Of a stretch of DNA of 64,000 bases, positions 39,374 through 52,300 are shown one piece after another. Position numbers and translations under genes: made by a program. The stretch lies in assembly GCA_031769625.1 (NCBI GenBank), contig JAUIMM010000724.1, forward strand, positions 1-64,000, given 5' to 3'. Numbering within the stretch: the stretch's first letter is position 1; every line of letters begins with the position of its first letter. The notes beneath the pieces are model-generated. The model searched no databases. It saw only the letters and a program-made list of their open reading frames with translations, and was not told the DNA's origin. Source of the DNA: Taudactylus pleione (lineage: Eukaryota > Chordata > Amphibia > Anura > Myobatrachidae).

Positions 39374-42300
39374 CATACTTTGTGTTATCTCCTCTTGTAG
39401 CAAACACAGACAGCTCAAAATTTCACTGGATGTGTTGAAGACCAAGACCAACAAATGTGATGTGAAATGGTTTTTCTCCCATGTTGCGTTTAAGAGAAAA
39501 CAGCAAATGCACGTTTTAGGCCAAAATGCATTGAAAGCAATGAAAACAACAAAAGCGCATACTTTGTGTTATCTCCTCTTGTAGCAAACACAGACAGCTC
39601 AAAATTTCACTGGATGTGTTGAAGACCAAGACCCACAAATATGATGTGAAATGGTTTTTCTCCCATGTTGCGTTTAAGAGAAAACAGCAATTGCTCGTTT
39701 TAGGCAAAAATGCATTGAAAGCAATGGAACCAACAAAAGCGCATACTTTGTGTTATCTCCTCTTGTAGCAAACACAGACAGCTCAAAATTTCACTGGATG
39801 TGTTGAAGACCAATACCCACAAATGTGATGTGAAATGGTTTTTCTCCCATGTTGCGTTTAAGAGAAAACAGCAATTGCTCGTTTTAGGCCAAAATGCATT
39901 GAAAGCAATGGAAACAACAAAAGCGCATACTTTGTGTTATCTCCTCTTGTAGCAAACACAGGCAGCTCAAAATTTCACTGGATGTGTTGAAGACCAAGAC
40001 CAACAAATGTGATGTGAAATGGTTTTTCTCCCATGTTGCGTTTAAGAGAAAACAGCAAATGCACGTTTAAGGCCAAAATGCATTGAAAGCAATGAAAACA
40101 ACAAAAGCGCATACTTTGTGTTATCTCCTGTTGTAGCAAACACAGACAGCTCAAAATTTCACTGGATGTGTTGAAGACCAAGACCCACAAATATGATGTG
40201 AAATGGTTTTTCTCCCATGTTGCGTTTAAGAGAAAACAGCAAATGCACTTTTTAGGCCAAAATGCATTGAAAGCAATGGAAACAACAAAAGCGCATACTT
40301 TGTGTTATCTTCTCTTGTAGCAAACACAGGCAGCTCAAAATATCACTGGATGTGTTGAAGACCAAGACCAACAAATGTGATGTGAAATGGTTTTTCTCCC
40401 ATGTTGCGTTTAAGAGAAAACAGCAAATGCACGTTTTAGGCCAAAATGCATTGAAAGCAATGAAAACAACAAAAGCGCATACTTTGTGTTATCTCCTCTT
40501 GTAGCAAACACAGACAGCTCAAAATTTCACTGGATGTGTTGAAGACCAAGACCCACAAATATGATGTGAAATGGTTTTTCTCCCATGTTGCGTTTAAGAG
40601 AAAACAGCAATTGCTCGTTTTAGGCAAAAATGCATTGAAAGCAATGGAACCAACAAAAGCGCATACTTTGTGTTATCTCCTCTTGTAGCAAACACAGACA
40701 GCTCAAAATTTCACTGGATGTGTTGAAGACCAATACCCACAAATGTGATGTGAAATGGTTTTTCTCCCATGTTGCGTTTAAGAGAAAACAGCAATTGCTC
40801 GTTTTAGGCCAAAATGCATTGAAAGCAATGGAAACAACAAAAGCGCATACTTTGTGTTATCTCCTCTTGTAGCAAACACAGGCAGCTCAAAATTTCACTG
40901 GATGTGTTGAAGACCAAGACCCACAAATGTGATGTGAAATGGTTTTTCTCCCATGTTGCGTTTAAGAGAAAACAGCAAATGCACGTTTTAGGCCAAAATG
41001 CTTTGAAAGCAATGGAAACAACAAAAGCGCATACTTTGTGTTATCTCCACTTGTAGCAAACACAGAAAGCTCAAAATTTCACTGGATGTGTTGAAGACCA
41101 ATACCCACAAATGTGATGTGAAATGTTTTTTCTCCCATGTTGCGTTTAAGAGAAAACAGCAAATGCACATTTTAGGCAAAAATGCATTGAAAGCAATGGA
41201 AACAACAAAAGCGCATACTTTGTGTTATCTCCTCTTGTAGCAAACACAGACAGCTCAAAATTTCACTGGATGTGTTGAAGACCAATACCCACAAATGTGA
41301 TGTGAAATGGTTTTTCTCCCATGTTGCGTTTAAGAGAAAACAGCAATTGCTCGTTTTAGGCCAAAATGCATTGAAAGCAATGGAAACAACAAAAGTGCAT
41401 ACTTTGTGTTATCTCCTCTTGTAGCAAACACAGACAGCTCAAAATTTCACTGGATGTGTTGAAGACCAAGACCAACAAATGTGATGTGAAATGGTTTTTC
41501 TCCCATGTTGCGTTTAAGAGAAAACAGCAAATGCACGTTTTAGGCCAAAATGCATTGAAAGCAATGAAAACAACAAAAGCGCATACTTTGTGTTATCTCC
41601 TCTTGTAGCAAACACAGACAGCTCAAAATTTCACTGGATGTGTTGAAGACCAAGACCCACAAATATGATGTGAAATGGTTTTTCTCCCATGTTGCGTTTA
41701 AGAGAAAACAGCAATTGCTCGTTTTAGGCAAAAATGCATTGAAAGCAATGGAACCAACAAAAGCGCATACTTTGTGTTATCTCCTCTTGTAGCAAACACA
41801 GACAGCTCAAAATTTCACTGGATGTGTTGAAGACCAATACCCACAAATGTGATGTGAAATGGTTTTTCTCCCATGTTGCGTTTAAGAGAAAACAGCAATT
41901 GCTCGTTTTAGGCCAAAATGCATTGAAAGCAATGGAAACAACAAAAGCGCATACTTTGTGTTATCTCCTCTTGTAGCAAACACAGGCAGCTCAAAATTTC
42001 ACTGGATGTGTTGAAGACCAAGACCAACAAATGTGATGTGAAATGGTTTTTCTCCCATGTTGCGTTTAAGAGAAAACAGCAAATGCACGTTTAAGGCCAA
42101 AATGCATTGAAAGCAATGAAAACAACAAAAGCGCATACTTTGTGTTATCTCCTGTTGTAGCAAACACAGACAGCTCAAAATTTCACTGGATGTGTTGAAG
42201 ACCAAGACCCACAAATATGATGTGAAATGGTTTTTCTCCCATGTTGCGTTTAAGAGAAAACAGCAAATGCACTTTTTAGGCCAAAATGCATTGAAAGCAA

Positions 42301-42620
42301 TGGAAACAACAAAAGCGCATACTTTGTGTTATCTTCTCTTGTAGCAAACACAGGCAGCTCAAAATATCACTGGATGTGTTGAAGACCAAGACCAACAAAT
42401 GTGATGTGAAATGGTTTTTCTCCCATGTTGCGTTTAAGAGAAAACAGCAAATGCACGTTTTAGGCCAAAATGCATTGAAAGCAATGAAAACAACAAAAGC
42501 GCATACTTTGTGTTATCTCCTCTTGTAGCAAACACAGACAGCTCAAAATTTCACTGGATGTGTTGAAGACCAAGACCCACAAATATGATGTGAAATGGTT
42601 TTTCTCCCATGTTGCGTTTA
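39374..42620 (+). repeat. Second copy of the 15.8-19.3 kb region
   Basis: Matches about 15,827-19,260 in two steps. The offset is 23,547 up to about 40,990 and 23,363 after it, so one monomer (184 bp) is missing here or gained there. Shared markers are AAATATGATG monomers, GTTTAAGGCC near 40,067 and 42,092, AAATGCACTTTTTAGG near 40,244 and 42,268, AAATATCACTGG near 40,338 and 42,363, and the CTCCACTTG/GAAAGCTC/TGTTTTTTC monomer near 41,045-41,130. The match fades near 42,629, where AAAACCGCAATTGC replaces AAAACAGCAATTGC. Confidence 0.87.
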
Positions 42621-42655
42621 AGAGAAAACCGCAATTGCTCGTTTTAGGCCAAAAT
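41190..42655 (+). repeat. 8-monomer tandem duplication, copy 1 (1,472 bp)
   Basis: Tandem unit of eight monomers. Markers recur at +1,472: GTGCATAC near 41,396 and 42,868, the AAATATG monomer near 41,540 and 43,012, GTTTAAGGCC near 42,092 and 43,564, AAATGCACTTTTTAGG near 42,268 and 43,740, AAATATCACTGG near 42,363 and 43,835, and the rare AACCGCAATTGC near 42,628 and 44,100. The start and end are approximate. Confidence 0.88.
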
Positions 42656-42661
42656 GCATTG

Positions 42662-44127
42662 AAAGCAATGGAAACAACAAAAGCGCATACTTTGTGTTAT
42701 CTCCTCTTGTAGCAAACACAGACAGCTCAAAATTTCACTGGATGTGTTGAAGACCAATACCCACAAATGTGATGTGAAATGGTTTTTCTCCCATGTTGCG
42801 TTTAAGAGAAAACAGCAATTGCTCGTTTTAGGCCAAAATGCATTGAAAGCAATGGAAACAACAAAAGTGCATACTTTGTGTTATCTCCTCTTGTAGCAAA
42901 CACAGACAGCTCAAAATTTCACTGGATGTGTTGAAGACCAAGACCAACAAATGTGATGTGAAATGGTTTTTCTCCCATGTTGCGTTTAAGAGAAAACAGC
43001 AAATGCACGTTTTAGGCCAAAATGCATTGAAAGCAATGAAAACAACAAAAGCGCATACTTTGTGTTATCTCCTCTTGTAGCAAACACAGACAGCTCAAAA
43101 TTTCACTGGATGTGTTGAAGACCAAGACCCACAAATATGATGTGAAATGGTTTTTCTCCCATGTTGCGTTTAAGAGAAAACAGCAATTGCTCGTTTTAGG
43201 CAAAAATGCATTGAAAGCAATGGAACCAACAAAAGCGCATACTTTGTGTTATCTCCTCTTGTAGCAAACACAGACAGCTCAAAATTTCACTGGATGTGTT
43301 GAAGACCAATACCCACAAATGTGATGTGAAATGGTTTTTCTCCCATGTTGCGTTTAAGAGAAAACAGCAATTGCTCGTTTTAGGCCAAAATGCATTGAAA
43401 GCAATGGAAACAACAAAAGCGCATACTTTGTGTTATCTCCTCTTGTAGCAAACACAGGCAGCTCAAAATTTCACTGGATGTGTTGAAGACCAAGACCAAC
43501 AAATGTGATGTGAAATGGTTTTTCTCCCATGTTGCGTTTAAGAGAAAACAGCAAATGCACGTTTAAGGCCAAAATGCATTGAAAGCAATGAAAACAACAA
43601 AAGCGCATACTTTGTGTTATCTCCTGTTGTAGCAAACACAGACAGCTCAAAATTTCACTGGATGTGTTGAAGACCAAGACCCACAAATATGATGTGAAAT
43701 GGTTTTTCTCCCATGTTGCGTTTAAGAGAAAACAGCAAATGCACTTTTTAGGCCAAAATGCATTGAAAGCAATGGAAACAACAAAAGCGCATACTTTGTG
43801 TTATCTTCTCTTGTAGCAAACACAGGCAGCTCAAAATATCACTGGATGTGTTGAAGACCAAGACCAACAAATGTGATGTGAAATGGTTTTTCTCCCATGT
43901 TGCGTTTAAGAGAAAACAGCAAATGCACGTTTTAGGCCAAAATGCATTGAAAGCAATGAAAACAACAAAAGCGCATACTTTGTGTTATCTCCTCTTGTAG
44001 CAAACACAGACAGCTCAAAATTTCACTGGATGTGTTGAAGACCAAGACCCACAAATATGATGTGAAATGGTTTTTCTCCCATGTTGCGTTTAAGAGAAAA
44101 CCGCAATTGCTCGTTTTAGGCCAAAAT
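42662..44127 (+). repeat. 8-monomer tandem duplication, copy 2 (1,472 bp)
   Basis: Second copy of the eight-monomer unit. A further AACCGCAATTGC monomer lies 552 bp later near 44,652, so a three-monomer piece was copied once more. In that piece GTTTAATGCC (near 44,299) stands where GTTTAAGGCC is expected, and TTGCATTTA and TGTTTTTTC appear near 44,452 and 44,620. Confidence 0.85.
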
Positions 44128-45266
44128 GCATTGAAAGCAATGGAAACAACAAAAGCGCATACTTTGTGTTATCTCCTCTTGTAGCAAACACAGGCAGCTC
44201 AAAATTTCACTGGATGTGTTGAAGACCAAGACCAACAAATGTGATGTGAAATGGTTTTTCTCCCATGTTGCGTTTAAGAGAAAACAGCAAATGCACGTTT
44301 AATGCCAAAATGCATTGAAAGCAATGAAAACAACAAAAGCGCATACTTTGTGTTATCTTCTCTTGTAGCAAACACAGGCAGCTCAAAATATCACTGGATG
44401 TGTTGAAGACCAAGACCAACAAATGTGATGTGAAATGGTTTTTCTCCCATGTTGCATTTAAGAGAAAACAGCAAATGCACGTTTTAGGCCAAAATGCATT
44501 GAAAGCAATGAAAACAACAAAAGCGCATACTTTGTGTTATCTCCTCTTGTAGCAAACACAGACAGCTCAAAATTTCACTGGATGTGTTGAAGACCAAGAC
44601 CCACAAATATGATGTGAAATGTTTTTTCTCCCATGTTGCGTTTAAGAGAAAACCGCAATTGCTCGTTTTAGGCCAAAATGCATTGAAAGCAATGGAAACA
44701 ACAAAAGCGCATACTTTGTGTTATCTCCTCTTGTAGCAAACACAGGCAGCTCAAAATTTCACTGGATGTGTTGAAGACCAAGACCAACAAATGTGATGTG
44801 AAATGGTTTTTCTCCCATGTTGCGTTTAAGAGAAAACAGCAAATGCACGTTTAAGGCCAAAATGCATTGAAAGCAATGAAAACAACAAAAGCGCATACTT
44901 TGTGTTATCTCCTGTTGTAGCAAACACAGACAGCTCAAAATTTCACTGGATGTGTTGAAGACCAAGACCCACAAATGTGATGTGAAATGGTTTTTCTCCC
45001 ATGTTGCGTTTAAGAGAAAACAGCAAATGCACATTTTAGGCCAAAATGCATTGAAAGCAATGGAAACAACAAAAGCGCATACTTTGTGTTATCTTCTCTT
45101 GTAGCAAACACAGGCAGCTCAAAATTTCACTGGATGTGTTGAAGACCAAGACCAACAAATGTGATGTGAAATGGTTTTTCTCCCATGTTGCGTTTAAGAG
45201 AAAACAGCAAATGCACGTTTTAGGCCAAAATGCTTTGAAAGCAATGGAAACAACAAAAGCGCATAC

Positions 45267-46835
45267 TTTGTGTTATCTCCTCTTGTAGCAAACACAGACA
45301 GCTCAAAATTTCACTGGATGTGTTGAAGACCAAGACCAACAAATGTGATGTGAAACGGTTTTTTCTCCCATGTTGCGTTCAAGAGAAAACAGCAAATGCA
45401 CGTTTTAGGCCAAAATGCATTGAAAGCAATGAAAACAACAAAAGCGCATACTTTGTGTTATCTCCTCTTGTAGCAAACACAGACAGCTCAAAATTTCACT
45501 GGATGTGTTGAAGACCAAGACCCACAAATGTGATGTGAAATGGTTTTTCTCCCATGTTGCGTTTAAGAGAAAACAGCAAATGCACGTTTTAGGCCAAAAT
45601 GCATTGAAAGCAATGGAAACAACAAAAGTGCATACGTTGTGTTATCTCCTCTTGTAGCAAACACAGACAGCTCAAAATTTCACTGGATGTCTTGAAGACC
45701 AAGACCCACAAATGTGATGTGAAATGGTTTTTCTCCCATGTTGCGTTTAAGAGAAAACAGCAATTGCTCGTTTTAGGCCAAAATGCATTGAAAGCAATGG
45801 AACAACAAAAGCGCATACTTTGTGATATCTCCTCTTGTAGCAAACACAGGCAGCTCAAAATTTCACTGGATGTGTTGAAGACCAAGACCAACAAATGTGA
45901 TGTGAAATGGTTTTTCTCCCATGTTGCGTTTAAGAGAAAACAGCAAATGCACGTTTTAGGCCAAAATGCATTGAAAGCAATGGAAACAACAAAAGCGCAT
46001 ACTTTGTTTTATCTCCTCTTGTAGCAAACACAGGCAGCTCAAAATTTCACTGGATGTGTTGAAGACCAAGACCCACAAATGTGATGTGAAATGGTTTTTC
46101 TCCCATGTTGCGTTTAAGAGAAAACAGCAATTGCTCGTTTTAGGCCAAAATGTATTGAAAGCAATGGAAACAACAAAAGCGCATACTTTGTGTTATCTTC
46201 TCTTGTAGCAAACACAGACAGCTCAAAATTTCACTGGATGTGTTGAAGACCAAGACCAACAAATGTGATGTGAAATGGTTTTTCTCCCATGTTGCGTTTA
46301 AGAGAAAACAGCAAATGCACGTTTTAGGCCAAAATGCATTGAAAGCAATGAAAACAACAAAAGCGCATACTTTGTGTTATCTCCTCTTGTAGCAAACACA
46401 GACAGCTCAAAATTTCACTGGATGTGTTGAAGACCAAGACCCACAAATGTGATGTGAAATGGTTTTTCTCCCATGTTGCGTTTAAGAGAAAACAGCAATT
46501 GCTCGTTTTAGGCCAAAATGCATTGAAAGCAATGGAACAACAAAAGCGCATACTTTGTGATATCTCCTCTTGTAGCAAACACAGGCAGCTCAAAATTTCA
46601 CTGGATGTGTTGAAGACCAAGACCAACAAATGTGATGTGAAATGGTTTTTCTCCAATGTTGCATTTAAGAGAAAACAGCAATTGCTCATTTTAGGCCAAA
46701 ATGCATTGAAAGCAATGGAACCAACAAAAGCGCATACTTTGTGTTATCTCCTCTTGTAGCAAACACAGGCAGCTCAAAATTTCACTGGATGTGTTGAAGA
46801 CCAATACCCACAAATGTGATGTGAAATGGTTTTTC
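45267..46835 (+). repeat. Distant copy of 20,432-22,000
   Basis: Same order of diagnostic monomers as 20,432-22,000 at an offset of 24,835 bp: ACGGTTTTTTC near 45,355, GATGTCTTG near 45,687, the 183-bp/GATATC monomers near 45,800 and 46,537, TTGTTTTATC near 46,003, and CTCCAATG near 46,651. It lacks CTTTGAGTTATC (TTTGTGTTATC near 46,188), so the copies have diverged or been partly converted since. Confidence 0.86.
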
Positions 46836-47059
46836 TCCAATGTTGCGTTTAAGAGAAAACAGCAATTGCTCATTTTAGGCCAAAATGCATTGAAAGCAAT
46901 GGAACCAACAAAAGCGCATACTTTGTGTTATCTCCTCTTGTAGCAAACACAGGCAGCTCAAAATTTCACTGGATGTGTTGAAGACCAAGACCCACAAATG
47001 TGATGTGAAATGGTTTTTCTCCCATGTTGCGTTTAAGAGAAAACAGCAAATGCACGTTT

Positions 47060-49345
47060 TAGGCCAAAATGCATTGAAAGCAATGGAAACAACAAAAGCG
47101 CATACTTTGTGTTATCTTCTCTTGTAGCAAACACAGGCAGCTCAAAATTTCACTGGATGTGTTGAAGACCAAGACCAACAAATGTGATGTGAAATGGTTT
47201 TTCTCCCATGTTGCGTTTAAGAGAAAACAGCAAATGCACATTTTAGGCCAAAATGCATTGAAAGCAATGGAAACAACAAAAGCGCATACTTTGTGTTATC
47301 TCCACTTGTAGCAAACACAGAAAGCTCAAAATTTCACTGGATGTGTTGAAGACCAATACCCACAAATGTGATGTGAAATGGTTTTTCTCCCATGTTGCGT
47401 TTAAGAGAAAACAGCAAATGCACGTTTAAGGCCAAAATGCATTGAAAGCAATGGAAACAACAAAAGCGCATACTTTGTGTTATCTCCTCTTGTAGCAAAC
47501 ACAGACAGCTCAAAATTTCACTGGATGTGTTGAAGACCAAGACCCACAAATGTGATGTGAAATGGTTTTTCTCCCATGTTGCGTTTAAGAGAAAACAGCA
47601 ATTGCTCGTTTTAGGCCAAAATGCATTGAAAGCAATGGAACAACAAAAGCGCATACTTTGTGATATCTCCTCTTGTAGCAAACACAGGCAGCTCAAAATT
47701 TTACTGGATGTGTTGAAGACCAAGACCAACAAATGTGATGTGAAATGGTTTTTCTCCCATGTTGCGTTTAAGAGAAAACAGCAAATGCACGTTTTAGGCC
47801 AAAATGCATTGAAAGCAATGGAAACAACAAAAGCGCATACTTTGTTTTATCTCCTCTTGTAGCAAACACAGGCAGCTCAAAATTTCACTGGATGTGTTGA
47901 AGACCAAGACCCACAAATGTGATGTGAAATGGTTTTTCTCCCATGTTGCGTTTAAGAGAAAACAGCAATTGCTCGTTTTAGGCCAAAATGCATTGAAAGC
48001 AATGGAAACAACAAAAGCGCATACTTTGTGTTATCTCCTCTTGTAACAAACACAGACAGCTCAAAATTTCACTGGATGTGTTGAAGACCAAGACCAACAA
48101 ATGTGATGTGAAATGGTTTTTCTCCCATGTTGCGTTTAAGAGAAAACAGCAAATGCACGTTTTAGGCCAAAATGCATTGAAAGCAATGGAAACAACAAAA
48201 GCGCATACTTTGTTTTATCTCCTCTTGTAGCAAACACAGGCAGCTCAAAATTTCACTGGATGTGTTGAAGACCAAGACCCACAAATGTGATATGAAATGG
48301 TTTTTCTCCCATGTTGCGTTTAAGAGAAAACAGCAATTGCTCGTTTTAGGCCAAAATGCATTGAAAGCAATGGAAACAACAAAAGCGCATACTTTGTGTT
48401 ATCTCCTCTTGTAGCAAACACAGACAGCTCAAAATTTCACTGGATGTGTTGAAGACCAAGACCAACAAATGTGATGTGAAATGGTTTTTCTCCCATGTTG
48501 CGTTTAAGAGAAAACAGCAAATGCACGTTTTAGGCCAAAATGCATTGAAAGCAATGAAAACAACAAAAGCGCATACTTTGTGTTATCTCCACTTGTAGCA
48601 AACACAGACAGCTCAAAATTTCACTGGATGTGTTGAAGACCAAGACCCACAAATGTGATGTGAAATGGTTTTTCTCCCATGTTTCGTTTAAGAGAAAACA
48701 GCAATTGCTCGTTTTAGTCAAAAATGCATTGAAAGCAATGGAACCAACAAAAGCGCATACTTTGTGTTATCTCCTGTTGTAGCAAACACAGACAGCTCAA
48801 AATTTCACTGGATGTGTTGAAGACCAAGACCCACAAATGTGATGTGAAATGGTTTTTCTCCCATGTTGCGTTTAAGAGAAAACAGCAAATGCACGTTTTA
48901 GGCCAAAATGCATTGAAAGCAATGGAAACAACAAAAGTGCATACGTTGTGTTATCTCCTCTTGTAGCAAACACAGACAGCTCAAAATTTCACTGGATGTC
49001 TTGAAGACCAAGACCCACAAATGTGATGTGAAATGGTTTTTCTCCCATGTTGCGTTTAAGAGAAAACAGCAAATGCACGTTTTAGGCCAAAATGCATTGA
49101 AAGCAATGAAAACAACAAAAGCGCATAATTTGTGTTATCTCCTCTTGTAGCAAACACAGACAGCTCAAAATTTCACTGGATGTGTTGAAGACCAAGACCC
49201 ACAAATGTGATGTGAAATGGTTTTTCTCCCATGTTGCGTTTAAGAGAAAACAGCAATTGCTCGTTTTAGGCAAAAATGCATTGAAAGCAATGGAACCAAC
49301 AAAAGCGCATACTTTGTGTTATCTCCTCTTGTAGCAAACACAGAC
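47060..49345 (+). repeat. HOR block D, detached copy of block A
   Basis: Matches about 26,272-28,557 at an offset of 20,788 bp, with the same marker order as blocks A-C: CTCCACTTG/GAAAGCTC, a 183-bp monomer with GATATC near 47,639, TTGTTTTATC, TTGTAACAAACAC near 48,041, GATATGAAATGG near 48,289, TGTTTCGTTT/TTTTAGTC near 48,681-48,718, CTCCTGTTG, GATGTCTTG near 48,997 and GCATAATTTG near 49,123. Private changes: GTTTAAGGCC near 47,425, TTTTACTGG near 47,699 and CTCCACTTG near 48,587. Confidence 0.88.
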
Positions 49346-52300
49346 AGCTCAAAATTTCACTGGATGTGTTGAAGACCAAGACCCACAAATGTGATGTGAA
49401 ATGGTTTTTCTCCAATGTTGCGTTTAAGAGAAAACAGCAATTGCTCATTTTAGGCCAAAATGCATTGAAAGCAATGGAACCAACAAAAGCGCATACTTTG
49501 TGTTATCTCCTCTTGTAGCAAACACAGGCAGCTCAAAATTTCACTGGATGTGTTGAAGACCAAGACCCACAAATGTGATGTGAAATGGTTTTTCTCCCAT
49601 ATTGCGTTTAAGAGAAAACAGCAATTGCACGTTTTAGGCCAAAATGCATTGAAAGCAATGGAAACAACAAAAGCGCATACTTTGTGTTATCTCCTCTTGT
49701 AGCAAACACAGGCAGCTCAAAATTTCACTGGATGTGTTGAAGACCAAGACCAACAAATGTGATGTGAAATGGTTTTTCTCCCATGTTGCGTTTAAGAGAA
49801 AACAGCAAATGCACGTTTTAGGCCAAAATGCATTGAAAGCAATGAAAACATCAAAAGCGCATACTTTGTGTTATCTCCTCTTGTAGCAAACACAGACAGC
49901 TCAAAATTTCACTGGATGTGTTGAAGACCAAGACCAACAAATGTGATGTGAAATGGTTTTTCTCCCATGTTGCGTTTAAGAGAAAACAGCAAATGCACGT
50001 TTTAGGCCAAAATGCATTGAAAGCAATGAAAACAACAAAAGCGCATACTTTGTGTTATCTCCTCTTGTAGCAAACACAGACAGCTCAAAATTTCACTGGA
50101 TGTGTTGAAGACCAAGACCCACAAATGTGATGTGAAATGGTTTTTCTCCCATATTGCGTTTAAGAGAAAACAGCAATTGCTCATTTTAGGCCAAAATGCA
50201 TTGAAAGCAATGGAACCAACAAAAGCGCATACTTTGTGTTATCTCCTCTTGTAGCAAACACAGGCAGCTCAAAATTTCACTGGATGTGTTGAAGACCAAG
50301 ACCCACAAATGTGATGTGAAATGGTTTTTCTCCCATATTGCGTTTAAGAGAAAACAGCAATTGCACGTTTTAGGCCAAAATGCATTGAAAGCAATGGAAA
50401 CAACAAAAGCGCATACTTTGTGTTATCTCCTCTTGTAGCAAACACAGACAGCTCAAAATTTCACTGGATGTGTTGAAGACCAATACCCACAAATGTGATG
50501 TGAAATGGTTTTTCTCCCATGTTGCGTTTAAGAGAAAACAGCAAATGCACGTTTTAGGCCAAAATGCATTGAAAGCAATGGAAACAACAAAAGCGCATAC
50601 TTTGTGTTATCTTCTCTTGTAGCAAAAACAGGCAGCTCAAAATTTCACTGGATGTGTTGAAGACCAAGACCAACAAATGTGATGTGAAATGGTTTTTCTC
50701 CCATGTTGCGTTTAAGAGAAAACAGCAAATGCACGTTTTAGGCCAAAATGCTTTGAAAGCAATGGAAACAACAAAAGCGCATACTTTGTGTTATCTCCAC
50801 TTGTAGCAAACACAGACAGCTCAAAATTTCACTGGATGTGTTGAAGACCAATACCCACAAATGTGATGTGAAATGGTTTTTCTCCCATGTTGCGTTTAAG
50901 AGAAAACAGCAATTGCTCGTTTTAGGCCAAAATGCATTGAAAGCAATGGAAACAACAAAAGCGCATAATTTGTGTTATCTCCTCTTGTAGCAAACACAGG
51001 CAGCTCAAAATTTCACTGGATGTGTTGAAGACCAAGACCCACAAATGTGATGTGAAATGGTTTTTCTCCCATGTTGCGTTTAAGAGAAAACAGCAATTGC
51101 TCGTTTTAGGCCAAAATGCATTGAAAGCAATGGAAACAACAAAAGCGCATACTTTGTGTTATCTCCTCTTGTAGCAAACACAGGCAGCTCAAAATTTCAC
51201 TGGATGTGTTGAAGACCAATACCCACAAATGTGATGTGAAATGGTTTTTCTCCCATGTTGCGTTTAAGAGAAAACAGCAATTGCTCGTTTTAGGCCAAAA
51301 TGCATTGAAAGCAATGGAAACAACAAAAGCGCATACTTTGTGTTATCTCCTCTTGTAGCAAACACAGGCAGCTCAAAATTTCACTGGATGTGTTGAAGAC
51401 CAAGACCAACAAATGTGATGTGAAATGGTTTTTCTCCCATGTTGCGTTTAAGAGAAAACAGCAAATGCACGTTTAAGGCCAAAATGCATTGAAAGCAATG
51501 AAAACAACAAAAGCGCATACTTTGTGTTATCTCCTGTTGTAGCAAACACAGACAGCTCAAAATTTCACTGGATGTGTTGAAGACCAAGACCCACAAATGT
51601 GATGTGAAATGGTTTTTCTCCCATGTTGCGTTTAAGAGAAAACAGCAAATGCACGTTTTAGGCCAAAATGCATTGAAAGCAATGGAAACAACAAAAGCGC
51701 ATACTTGGTGTTATCTCCTCTTGTAGCAAACACAGACAGCTCAAAATTTCACTGGATGTGTTGAAGACCAATACCCACAAATGTGATGTGAAATGGTTTT
51801 TCTCCCATGTTGCGTTTAAGAGAAAACAGCAATTGCTCGTTTTAGGCCAAAATGCATTGAAAGCAGTGGAAACAACAAAAGCGCATACTTTGTGTTATCT
51901 CCTCTTGTAGCTAACACAGGCAGCTCAAAATTTCACTGGATGTGTTGAAGACCAAGACCAACAAATGTGATGTGAAATGGTTTTTCTCCCATGTTGCGTT
52001 TAAGAGAAAACAGCAAATGCACGTTTAAGGCCAAAATGCATTGAAAGCAATGAAAACAACAAAAGCGCATACTTTGTGTTATCTCCTGTTGTAGCAAACA
52101 CAGACAGCTCAAAATTTCACTGGATGTGTTGAAGACCAAGACCCACAAATGTGATGTGAAATGGTTTTTCTCCCATGTTGCGTTTAAGAGAAAACAGCAA
52201 TTGCTCGTTTTAGGCCAAAATGCATTGAAAGCAATGGAAACAACAAAAGCGCATACTTTGTGTTATCTCCTCTTGTAGCAAACACAGACAGCTCAAAATT

